Origin: Bacillota bacterium
GTDB taxonomy: Bacteria; Bacillota; Clostridia; Lachnospirales; Lachnospiraceae
Assembly: GCA_023398855.1 (NCBI GenBank)
Contig: JAEWRS010000192.1
Coordinates: 1-6,329 of the forward strand
DNA: 6,329 bases
Direction: 5' to 3'
Shown here in pieces: positions 1 to 5,793 of this stretch; position 1 is the first letter of the stretch; each line of letters starts with the position of its first letter. Under the pieces are notes generated by a model that saw nothing but the letters and a program-made list of their open reading frames with translations, made no database searches and had not been told where the DNA came from. The translations under genes were made by a program, and so were the position numbers.

Positions 1-619
1 CTGCAATGTGAGCCATATCCACCATAAGGTAAGCTCCCGCCTTATCGGCAGCTTCCCTGAATCGCTTAAAATCAATGGTTCTGCCATATGCACTGGCTCC
101 GGCCACAATGAGTTTCGGTTTATGCAAAAGCGCAAGCCGTTCCATCTCATCATAATCAAGAATGCCGTCATCATCCACACCGTAAGGTACTATATTAAAA
201 TACAAACCGGAAAAGTTGACAGGACTTCCATGGGTTAAGTGACCGCCATGGTTTAAATTCATGCCCATAACCGTATCTCCCGGCTCAAGCATGGCAAGAA
301 AGACCGCCATATTGGCCTGGGCCCCGGAATGAGGCTGTACGTTGGCATAATCACAGCCAAAAAGCTGTTTCGCACGCTGGATGGCAATGGTCTCAACAAT
401 ATCCACATCCTCGCAGCCGCCGTAATAACGCTTTCCCGGATAACCTTCTGCATACTTGTTGGTGAGCACAGTTCCCATTGCCATCATAACCGGCTCTGAA
501 ACTATGTTTTCTGATGCAATCAATTCCAGATTCCTTCTCTGCCGCGCGCATTCCTTTTCAATGGCTTCTCCCACTTCTTTATCATAGCCGGTGATAAATT
601 TCATTACCTCATTTACCAT
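1..619 (-). CDS. glyA: Serine hydroxymethyltransferase, N-terminal half (runs off left edge)
   Basis: PLP-dependent cytosolic enzyme that interconverts serine plus tetrahydrofolate with glycine plus 5,10-methylene-tetrahydrofolate, the main source of one-carbon units. I translated 206 residues by hand from the minus strand; bacterial GlyA is usually about 410-430 residues, so roughly half is present. Signature stretches align well with E. coli GlyA: LELIASEN (31-38), [15 protein letters not shown] (54-68), [10 protein letters not shown] (94-103), [15 protein letters not shown] (124-138) and VDMAH (200-204). The PLP-contacting positions Ser98, His127, Ser176 and Asp201 are retained. The lysine that forms the Schiff base lies beyond the window edge. 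The ATG at 617-619 follows GAGGG at 627-631 with a 7-base gap; a second ATG at 602-604 (Met6) is possible but has no better ribosome site. It lies downstream of recJ on the same strand but has its own strong promoter, so it is probably an independent unit. Confidence 0.97.
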   Translation of the reverse strand, partial: MVNEVMKFITGYDKEVGEAIEKECARQRRNLELIASENIVSEPVMMAMGTVLTNKYAEGYPGKRYYGGCEDVDIVETIAIQRAKQLFGCDYANVQPHSGAQANMAVFLAMLEPGDTVMGMNLNHGGHLTHGSPVNFSGLYFNIVPYGVDDDGILDYDEMERLALLHKPKLIVAGASAYGRTIDFKRFREAADKAGAYLMVDMAHIA

Positions 620-649
620 GTGTGTACCCTCACTTTTCCTTTTGAATAT

Positions 650-669
650 TACCAACTTCCATTTTGGTA
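650..669. promoter_or_regulatory. Inverted repeat at the glyA transcription start, candidate operator
   Basis: Perfect 6-base arms TACCAA (650-655) and TTGGTA (664-669) are separated by 8 bases. The repeat begins two bases downstream of the -10 hexamer and spans about -5 to +15 of the predicted transcript. This is a classic position for a repressor that blocks promoter clearance. An internal CCATTTTGG offers a second, overlapping symmetric arrangement. No U-run follows, so it is not an intrinsic terminator. I cannot name the regulator. Confidence 0.5.
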
Positions 670-670
670 G

Positions 671-700
671 ATTATAAGCCATTCTTCCTTACAATGTCAA
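671..700 (-). promoter_or_regulatory. Near-consensus sigma-A promoter of glyA
   Basis: On the minus strand there is a perfect TTGACA (-35, 695-700), an 18-base spacer and a perfect TATAAT (-10, 671-676). The predicted start is near 664, giving a leader of about 45 bases before the glyA ATG. That is too short for a folate or other riboswitch. Only the spacer is one base over the optimum, so strong expression is expected unless it is repressed. Confidence 0.85.
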
Positions 701-787
701 GGCTTTCTCTTATTCCTCCCGGGCTCCTGCCATGGGAAAACAGCCTGTCATATAAAACCGCTTCCATTAATCCAAATCCGTTCCTTG
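701..787. other. recJ-glyA spacer without a convincing terminator
   Basis: This stretch lies between the recJ stop and the glyA -35 element. On the minus strand I see a short TCCC/GGGA pairing around 715-738 and a GGCT/AGCC pairing. The loops are long and no U-run follows, so I do not call an intrinsic terminator. Read-through from the recJ operon into glyA is therefore possible. Confidence 0.4.
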
Positions 788-2506
788 TCATACACATCTT
801 GAAATCTTATAATTCTTTATTATGATCTGCAGCGTTTTGTTTCCATTGTATTCATTCACGGAAGGATAATAAATCACATCCATGATCCGGCTGTTCTCAA
901 GTTCTTCCATAAAGGAATCTCCATCTCCAAACAAAAGGGCATCCATTGGGGTTCCCTGATTCGTTGACAGTGAAAACTTTATGGCATTCCTGTTTTTTCC
1001 CAAAACGCGGACACTTCGTATATGAAGTCCTTTCTGGGCAAACAAAGGTTTTTCATTTCCCTGGCCAAAAGGCTCCAGAAGCTCCAGCTCATTGATCAAT
1101 GGCTCATTTATGTATTCCAGGGGCATGGGAACATCGATCCACACCTTACGTATGAAATCCTCTGATGTAAGCATTGCCTGCTCATTTAATCGTTTCCGGA
1201 ATTCGTCCACATGCTCCTTTAAGAGAGATAACCCTGCTGCCATGGGATGACCTCCAAACTTTAGCAGCAATTCTCTCACATTTACCAGAGCATCAAACAT
1301 GTGGTAGGTTTCAATGGAACGGCCAGAGCCTTTGACGCTTTCCTCCCCATCAGTCAATACAAAGGCAGGCTTTTGAAAGTGTTCCCGCAGCCGCCCGGCT
1401 ATGATTCCGGCCAGTGATTCATGGCAGTCCGGCAGATATACCACTAAAACCTTATCTTCGCGGTAACAGGATTCCACCAGCTCCACGGCCTGACTGGTTC
1501 CCTGCTTCGTCATATCCTTCCGTTTATCATTCAGATCCTTTAATTCCTGTGCCATCATATCTGCTTCCTCCTCGTTTTGACAAAGGAGCAGAGACAAAGC
1601 CAGTTTTGCAGTCTGAAGGCGTCCTCCTGCATTTAAGCAGGGACCGATCACAAATCCGATCTGGTAGGCGGTGATCTCATCCTTATCCAGATTGTTCTTT
1701 TCCATGAGCTTTAGCAGGCCCAGGCTTTTTGTCCGCCCCAGCCGCTTCAGACCTTCCTTTACAATAATCCGGTTCTCATCCTGAAGCTTCATCACATCAC
1801 CTACGGTTGCAATGGCAGCGAATTCTATCATTTCCAGCCATTTGTCCATTGGAACGTGAAATTCCTCATAAAGAGCCTGAACCAGCTTATATGCTACCAT
1901 TCCTCCGCAGATATCAGGGAATGGATAAAAACAGTCCTCCTGCTTTGGATTTACCACCGCATCAGCAGGAGGCAGGATTTCTCTGCCTTCCTCTTTCATG
2001 ATATCATGGTGGTCTGTAATGAGAACCGTAAGGCCCAGCTCCTTTGCCAGTCTGATCTGTTCCACTGCTGCGATCCCATTGTCGCAGGTGAGAACGGTAT
2101 CTATACCTTCCTCTGATGCCGCCCGGATTATGGATTCATTGATCCCGTAACCATCCTTTAACCGGTCCGGGATTTCATAGTCTGCCACAGCTCCTACCTG
2201 GCACAGTGCCTGGTATAAAAGATAGGTGGAGCAGACACCGTCAATATCATAATCTCCTACGATCCTGATGGGTTTTTGCTCCCTTATCTTTTCTCTCAAT
2301 ATGGCTACAATCTTATCCATATCCTTTAAAAGATGGGGGCTGTATAAATCCTTTATCCCGCCGTATAGATACTTTTCCACAGCCTCCTGTCCGATCACCT
2401 CCCGGTTTCTTATCACTCTCGCAGTTACGGGTGAAATATGGTGGCACCTGGCCATTTCGTCAAAATCAGCCCTTTTTGTCTGTAGCATCCATTTCTCTTC
2501 TGCCAT
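788..2506 (-). CDS. recJ: Single-stranded-DNA-specific exonuclease RecJ
   Basis: 5'-3' exonuclease on single-stranded DNA, acting in the cytoplasm in RecF-pathway recombination, mismatch repair and fork processing. At 572 residues it is close to E. coli RecJ (577) and lacks the long C-terminal extension of Bacillus RecJ. The DHH core is intact: GDYDIDG (84-90), CDNG (141-144), TDHH (164-167), VNP (185-187), TVGD (234-237), GPCLNAGGRL (288-297, giving the NAGGRL core), HESLAGIIAGRL (362-373) and GSGRS (393-397). The DHHA1 nucleic-acid-binding signature FGGHPMAAG is at 417-425, and an OB-fold-like region covers about 455-545. Metal-ligand candidates are D85, D87, D142, H166/H167 and D237. In the HESLAG motif the family more often has H-x-G, a minor substitution. 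The ATG has AGGGAGAT 8 bases upstream (2515-2522); Met7 is a weaker alternative. The first 41 bases overlap the end of the sensor gene upstream, and no separate promoter is visible. Confidence 0.95.
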   Translation of the reverse strand: MAEEKWMLQTKRADFDEMARCHHISPVTARVIRNREVIGQEAVEKYLYGGIKDLYSPHLLKDMDKIVAILREKIREQKPIRIVGDYDIDGVCSTYLLYQALCQVGAVADYEIPDRLKDGYGINESIIRAASEEGIDTVLTCDNGIAAVEQIRLAKELGLTVLITDHHDIMKEEGREILPPADAVVNPKQEDCFYPFPDICGGMVAYKLVQALYEEFHVPMDKWLEMIEFAAIATVGDVMKLQDENRIIVKEGLKRLGRTKSLGLLKLMEKNNLDKDEITAYQIGFVIGPCLNAGGRLQTAKLALSLLLCQNEEEADMMAQELKDLNDKRKDMTKQGTSQAVELVESCYREDKVLVVYLPDCHESLAGIIAGRLREHFQKPAFVLTDGEESVKGSGRSIETYHMFDALVNVRELLLKFGGHPMAAGLSLLKEHVDEFRKRLNEQAMLTSEDFIRKVWIDVPMPLEYINEPLINELELLEPFGQGNEKPLFAQKGLHIRSVRVLGKNRNAIKFSLSTNQGTPMDALLFGDGDSFMEELENSRIMDVIYYPSVNEYNGNKTLQIIIKNYKISRCV

Positions 2507-3536
2507 GTTTTGTTATCTCCCTGCAAACGGTTCTTCCGGACAATTCATTCTTTTCACTTTCTTCTGTTCCGGCTGATCCGCCTTTTTCCTTTCTTTTCTT
2601 TGCTGCATCAAGCCGGCTCATTAAGCTGGTTATGGAATAGAGAATGGGGGCAAAATCCCCGCGGTACGCATGCTCGCATGTAGATTTCACCTCAAAATTC
2701 TCACTTCCTATTTCCCTGAATAAATATTTTTCATCATCAATGATGTATTTTAAGCGCTTAATCAACTGGTTGACCGATTCCGTCAGAATTCCGATCTCAT
2801 CCTTGGAACGATAAGTAAGGTACACCTCCAGATCTCCGTTGGCAACCTTCCTGGTGCCTTCCACAAGAGCTTTCACTGGCTTATCAATGGCAATAATAAT
2901 ATAGATCACCAAAAGCGAGATAAACCCACCTATCAGACCAATGGTAAGAATCTTTATTTTAGCCAGCTGATCATAGAGCCTGTCAGCCTGAAGGCTGGCT
3001 TCCTCAGCCCCTGTCCGGTTAAATGCAGCCACCTTTAAAAGCCCATTGCTGGCATCATCAAATAGCTGTCTGGACTCTCCCATGATCATATCAAAAGCTT
3101 CCTGGGTCTGGTTTTCACGTTTTTTCATAAGCAGACTGTCACTGTATTCCAGATAATTCTTCCACTCTTCCTGGGCATCTTCCATCAGCTTACGGTCCGA
3201 TTCATTGGCTATATAATTTTCATAATCTATAAATCCTTTTGCAATATCTCTCCGGAGCTGGCCCATTTCCTCTTCCATGCGGTCCATGTCCTTGTTATCC
3301 ATGGTGATGACATAATTATATTCCTTAATGCGGTAATCTGATGTCCTGGTATTAAGCTCTTCAGCAATTACAATGGCAGGTACCCAGGACTGGGAGATCT
3401 CCGTACTGGCATCATTGATCCTCCTGGCCGTTATCACTGATTCCGTACCCATGAAAACCAGACCCAAAATGCTGATCCCTCCTAAAAACAGGAGCTTTGT
3501 TTTAATATTAATATTTCTGATAGATTTCAGCTTCAT
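2466..3536 (-). CDS. Membrane sensor: four-helix-bundle/HAMP protein without a signalling domain (chemoreceptor-like)
   Basis: 356 residues. A short basic N-terminus precedes TM1 (about 14-31). A helical extracytoplasmic region follows (about 35-194), resembling the 4HB_MCP ligand-binding bundle. TM2 is at about 195-217. A HAMP linker at about 218-268 has the expected proline (KP, 219-220) and DEIG (246-249). Residues 271-310, with an F-x-V-x-S then Y-x-GDF-x-PIL pattern, resemble the second HAMP-like segment that in many clostridial chemoreceptors leads into the methyl-accepting coiled coil. That coiled coil is absent. After about residue 310 there is only a charged, low-complexity tail rich in Lys, Glu and Gly. 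No kinase, GGDEF or MCP domain is present in any frame before recJ. The start overlaps the metallopeptidase gene by 29 bases; its ribosome site (AGGAGG/GGAGAG, 3549-3558) lies inside that gene with a long 12-base gap. It could be a decayed receptor, or a functional dominant partner of full-length receptors. Function is not known. Confidence 0.85.
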   Translation of the reverse strand: MKLKSIRNINIKTKLLFLGGISILGLVFMGTESVITARRINDASTEISQSWVPAIVIAEELNTRTSDYRIKEYNYVITMDNKDMDRMEEEMGQLRRDIAKGFIDYENYIANESDRKLMEDAQEEWKNYLEYSDSLLMKKRENQTQEAFDMIMGESRQLFDDASNGLLKVAAFNRTGAEEASLQADRLYDQLAKIKILTIGLIGGFISLLVIYIIIAIDKPVKALVEGTRKVANGDLEVYLTYRSKDEIGILTESVNQLIKRLKYIIDDEKYLFREIGSENFEVKSTCEHAYRGDFAPILYSITSLMSRLDAAKKRKEKGGSAGTEESEKNELSGRTVCREITKHGRREMDATDKKG

Positions 3537-4239
3537 AGCGCTTTAATTCTCTCCTCCTCAACCGATAATCAGGTAACTCTTTCTCCACTACCTGCCAAAA
3601 AGCAAGGGAATGGTTCATGTGAACACGGTGAGCCAGTTCATGAACCACTACATAATCAGACAGCTCTTCCGGAAGAAGCACAAGCCTCCAGTTAAAGTTC
3701 AAATTCCCTTTGGCACTGCAGCTTCCCCACCGGGTCGCCTGATCCCGGACAGCAATCCTTCCATATTCCACCCTCATAACGGCAGACCAGCCGGCAGTCC
3801 GTTCCTCCAGATACTTTCTGGCTTCCAACCGGTACCAATGCGTCAAAGCCTGTTTGACCGCGTCCTCCTGGTCTTGCCCTGCTTTTGTACCCACCGGAAC
3901 GGAAACAACCAGACCTTCCCATGTATCCTGTATACAGACTGTCTTGCTTTTATGATCAGGCCGCACACAAAGAATCTTGCTTTTTCCATGAAATAGTACG
4001 AAAGCACCATCTGACCAGTGAAAAACCTCTTTTTGCTCCGACGTCTTCCGGATCTTTGCCACTTGTTCAAAAACCCACTCTCTGTTCTTTTCTGCCAGCT
4101 CATGACCTGCCAGGAAAGGCAGGCGCCTTGGCATCCTTACGTAAACCTCTCCTGTTTTCATGACCTGCAGGGCCAGGGTGCGCCTATCCGATAATATGAT
4201 CTGATAGGTGCACGTGGTTCCATCATCAAATGAGAGCAT
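3508..4239 (-). CDS. YgjP-type (DUF45) zinc metallopeptidase
   Basis: 243 residues from the chosen start. The zinc-binding HELAH is at 200-204, with a third ligand candidate at H210 in NHSLAFW (209-215). RWGSCS (170-175), a hallmark of the YgjP/SprT-like family (COG1451), precedes it. No signal peptide or membrane segment is visible, so it is predicted cytoplasmic. The substrate is unknown for this family, and peptidase activity here is inferred from the fold and HExxH motif. The frame stays open upstream to a TTG at 4341, but that codon shares a base with the -10 element and cannot be on the transcript. The ATG at 4237-4239 has AAAGGA (4247-4252) 7 bases upstream. An ATG at 4276-4278 (13 more residues) has only a weak ribosome site. 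It is the first gene of the operon with the sensor and recJ, and its last 29 bases overlap the sensor gene. Confidence 0.9.
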   Translation of the reverse strand: MLSFDDGTTCTYQIILSDRRTLALQVMKTGEVYVRMPRRLPFLAGHELAEKNREWVFEQVAKIRKTSEQKEVFHWSDGAFVLFHGKSKILCVRPDHKSKTVCIQDTWEGLVVSVPVGTKAGQDQEDAVKQALTHWYRLEARKYLEERTAGWSAVMRVEYGRIAVRDQATRWGSCSAKGNLNFNWRLVLLPEELSDYVVVHELAHRVHMNHSLAFWQVVEKELPDYRLRRRELKRYEAEIYQKY

Positions 4240-4246
4240 TCCTGTT

Positions 4247-4252
4247 TCCTTT
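4247..4252 (-). promoter_or_regulatory. Ribosome binding site that decides the metallopeptidase start
   Basis: AAAGGA on the minus strand, 7 bases before the ATG at 4239. The ATG at 4278 and the TTG at 4341 have no comparable sequence. Confidence 0.65.
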
Positions 4253-4340
4253 CTGCTGTCATGATTGTCCGTTTTCATGGATCTGATACCCAACCTTTTC
4301 TTATATCTATTTTGTGTTATATTTAAAACCCATAACCCCA

Positions 4341-4369
4341 ATTATAACGAATTAATACAAAAGAAACAA
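4341..4369 (-). promoter_or_regulatory. Sigma-A promoter of the metallopeptidase-sensor-recJ operon
   Basis: On the minus strand, TTGTTT (-35, 4364-4369), a 17-base spacer and a perfect TATAAT (-10, 4341-4346). The predicted start is near 4334, leaving a leader of about 95 bases before the ATG at 4239. It lies just downstream of the terminator of the preceding gene, as expected for the head of a new unit. No other promoter is evident before the sensor or recJ genes. Confidence 0.75.
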
Positions 4370-4392
4370 CACATATCTTAACTGTCTGAAAT

Positions 4393-4424
4393 GAAAAATA
4401 AGAGAACCCTTAAGTCCCCTTATC
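4393..4424 (-). terminator. Intrinsic terminator of the Crp/Fnr-family regulator gene
   Basis: Minus-strand RNA folds as GAUAAGGGGAC, loop UUAAGG, then GUUCUCUUAUU. That is an 11-pair stem including three G-U wobbles, with its 3' arm running into a short U-run and ending near 4393. It sits about 27 bases after the regulator stop codon and before the next promoter. The U-run is modest and the wobbles weaken the stem, so termination may be partial. Confidence 0.65.
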
Positions 4425-4450
4425 ACTGTCTTTGTATTCCTGCATATTCC

Positions 4451-5074
4451 TCACTGGGAGACGCGGGAGATCTCTTCTAATTTTTCATAATCCATGATCT
4501 GGTATCCATTATCTTTTTTTAAAACCCCATCATCGCAAAACTTCTTCATGACAAAAAGTATATGACGGTAGCTGATGTTCATATATTCACAGACATCCGT
4601 ATGAGGTATGGTGTACTTCCCATTTTGCTGGTACTTGAGAATAAAAGATGCCAGCCGCTTTTCCAGGGAATAGTTTAAGTATTCACTCATCCGATAACTC
4701 CTGATCATCAGCTTGTGGGAAATATATGATGCAAAATAAAAGGATACATCCGCCTCCTTTTTGCAGACCACCTTTAACTGATCCAGTTCAAATTCCAGGC
4801 AGACAACATCAGCCATTACTTTATTCTCCTTAATGTAATCCTCCCAGCAGAATAAGGAAAGCTCCCCCAGCCAATCACCTTTTCCTGCAAAATCAAGGAT
4901 TGAGCGGCGACCGTTTTCATGATCAATATAGATTTTCACCATTCCCGAAAGGATCAGGTAGCAGTGTGTGATCTTGTCATCCACATGAAAAATGTTCTTT
5001 CCAACCGGAAAATACCGTTCATTTCCAGCAGCTGCCAGGCTTTTTGGTATTTCATACATATTGCTGTTTCTCAT
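4451..5074 (-). CDS. yeiL: Crp/Fnr-family transcriptional regulator, YeiL-like
   Basis: 207 residues from the chosen start. An N-terminal cyclic-nucleotide-binding (cupin) fold covers about 15-110, with GELSLF at 70-75. A long dimerisation helix (about 110-140) and a winged helix-turn-helix (about 141-200) follow. The segment around YMNISYRHILFVMKKF closely resembles E. coli YeiL (YLGVSYRHLLYVLAQF), as does EKRLASFIL. The Arg-Ser pair that binds cAMP phosphate in Crp is not conserved, so the effector is not expected to be cAMP. Several cysteines occur (C38, C76, C92, C104 and others) but show no Fnr-type N-terminal cluster. The frame opens with an ATG at 5089, but that ATG overlaps GGAG (5084-5087), which is 9 bases before the ATG at 5074. 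The inner start is therefore preferred. It is divergent from the membrane protein/nucleotidase pair, its likely target. A terminator follows the gene. Confidence 0.88.
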   Translation of the reverse strand: MRNSNMYEIPKSLAAAGNERYFPVGKNIFHVDDKITHCYLILSGMVKIYIDHENGRRSILDFAGKGDWLGELSLFCWEDYIKENKVMADVVCLEFELDQLKVVCKKEADVSFYFASYISHKLMIRSYRMSEYLNYSLEKRLASFILKYQQNGKYTIPHTDVCEYMNISYRHILFVMKKFCDDGVLKKDNGYQIMDYEKLEEISRVSQ

Positions 5075-5083
5075 TTTTTTATT

Positions 5084-5087
5084 CTCC
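5084..5087 (-). promoter_or_regulatory. Ribosome binding site that decides the regulator start
   Basis: GGAG on the minus strand lies 9 bases before the ATG at 5074. It overlaps the outer ATG at 5087-5089, which has only a GAG at a poor distance. Confidence 0.6.
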
Positions 5088-5088
5088 A

Positions 5089-5104
5089 TATGATAATTCT
5101 CATA
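5089..5104. promoter_or_regulatory. TATGA-N6-TCATA inverted repeat, candidate Crp/Fnr-family operator
   Basis: Perfect 5-base arms TATGA (5089-5093) and TCATA (5100-5104) with a 6-base spacer, the same geometry as the Crp site TGTGA-N6-TCACA. It is centred at 5096.5 between the divergent regulator and membrane protein genes. The centre is about -42.5 from the start predicted from the plus-strand -10 element, where a class II activator site would sit, and no -35 hexamer is visible there. It also falls in the regulator's own leader, so autorepression is possible. Confidence 0.55.
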
Positions 5105-5122
5105 GTCGGCTGTATGCTTTTT

Positions 5123-5151
5123 ATGGTATCATATTCCCGAGGTGAAAACAA
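5123..5151 (-). promoter_or_regulatory. Possible promoter of the YeiL-like regulator
   Basis: On the minus strand, TTGTTT (5146-5151), a 17-base spacer and TACCAT (5123-5128). The -10 match is weak (four of six). It would start transcription near 5116 and overlap the opposing promoter, so the two directions would compete. Confidence 0.3.
5124..5132 (+). promoter_or_regulatory. Extended -10 element for the membrane protein/nucleotidase operon
   Basis: TGG followed by TATCAT (5127-5132, five of six matches to TATAAT). Nothing resembling TTGACA lies 16-18 bases upstream, which fits an activator-dependent promoter. The predicted start, near 5139, leaves a very short leader, with the ribosome site at its first bases. 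That is a reason for caution. Confidence 0.45.
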
Positions 5152-5789
5152 TGAACAGAAAAAAACGAAACGATTTAATCAGAACCATCCTGTCCTTTGT
5201 ATTTTTTGGCTTTGGAATATCCCTGCAGCTGAAGGCAGCCATCGGACAAAGTGTATTAAACGCATTGGCAGTGACATTATCCTACAGCATCCAGATGAAG
5301 GTGGGCACCATACTCAATGGAATCAATTTAATCTTTTTTATTTTGTATTTACTTTTAAGGCGTTCCCGAATAAACTATAAAGATACGGTACAGATTATTG
5401 CCACTATTGCAAACGGCTATATCATTAACCTGTTTTTATATCACCTGCTCTCCACTTTTACTGTGGAAAGCTATATTTACCGGGTCATCCTTTATTTGAT
5501 CGGAATTGTGATCGCTTCCATCAGCCTTGGCGCCGTTCTTGCAATCGGAATCGTAAAATTTCCACTGGAAAGCCTGTGCCTTATCATCAGTGAATCCTAT
5601 AAAAAGAATTTTACCGCTGTCCGCATGAGCTTTGACGTTATATTTTTAATTGTCACCCTGGGCCTGACCCTGGTATCACACGCCCCGCTGCAAATAAGGG
5701 AAGGAACTGTTATCAGCATTTTTCTATTATCCACACTTCTGGGGATCTGCTATGACTTTTTCAAGAAACATTTCGCTATGGAGGAATAA
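5151..5789 (+). CDS. YczE-family integral membrane protein
   Basis: 212 residues, strongly hydrophobic. There are about six predicted membrane helices: 11-30, 53-70, 80-100, 110-135, 162-178 and 184-203. The N-terminus is basic, so positive-inside orientation puts it in the cytoplasm. The early GFGISLQLKAAIGQSVLNAL pattern (20-39) resembles the GxxLxxxAxLGxxPxxxL motif of the YczE/YyaS/YitT group (COG2364). The proline usual in that motif is replaced (GQSV), and a similar motif recurs around 127-142 (GAVLAIGIVKFPLESL). The biochemical role of the family is not established; a small-molecule transporter is a guess. A GTG at 5142 is in frame, but GAGGTG (5139-5144) sits 6 bases before the ATG at 5151 and overlaps the GTG, so the ATG is the start. 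The gene is followed after 4 bases by the nucleotidase gene. Confidence 0.8.
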   Translation: MNRKKRNDLIRTILSFVFFGFGISLQLKAAIGQSVLNALAVTLSYSIQMKVGTILNGINLIFFILYLLLRRSRINYKDTVQIIATIANGYIINLFLYHLLSTFTVESYIYRVILYLIGIVIASISLGAVLAIGIVKFPLESLCLIISESYKKNFTAVRMSFDVIFLIVTLGLTLVSHAPLQIREGTVISIFLLSTLLGICYDFFKKHFAMEE

Positions 5790-5793
5790 ACCG

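Noticed and set aside
8..238. Plus-strand open frame of 76 codons at the left edge
   Set aside because: Antisense to highly conserved glyA sequence, and the translation has no protein-like pattern.
620..664. Riboswitch in the glyA leader
   Set aside because: The predicted leader is only about 45 bases and shows no structured aptamer pattern beyond the short inverted repeat.
715..740. Hairpin after recJ as an intrinsic terminator
   Set aside because: Pairing is only about 4 bases with a large loop, and no U-run follows on the minus strand.
2580..2615. Purine-rich low-complexity tract at the end of the sensor gene as a programmed frameshift site
   Set aside because: No alternative frame beyond it encodes a signalling domain, because recJ starts about 100 bases later. 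A frameshift would gain nothing visible.
3610..3996. Plus-strand open frame of 128 codons
   Set aside because: Entirely antisense to the metallopeptidase, including its HELAH and RWGSCS codons. There is no ribosome site or recognisable domain.
4919..5380. Plus-strand open frame of 153 codons crossing the divergent intergenic region
   Set aside because: It is antisense to the regulator and then out of frame with the YczE-family gene. It has no family resemblance and is a shadow of two well-supported genes.
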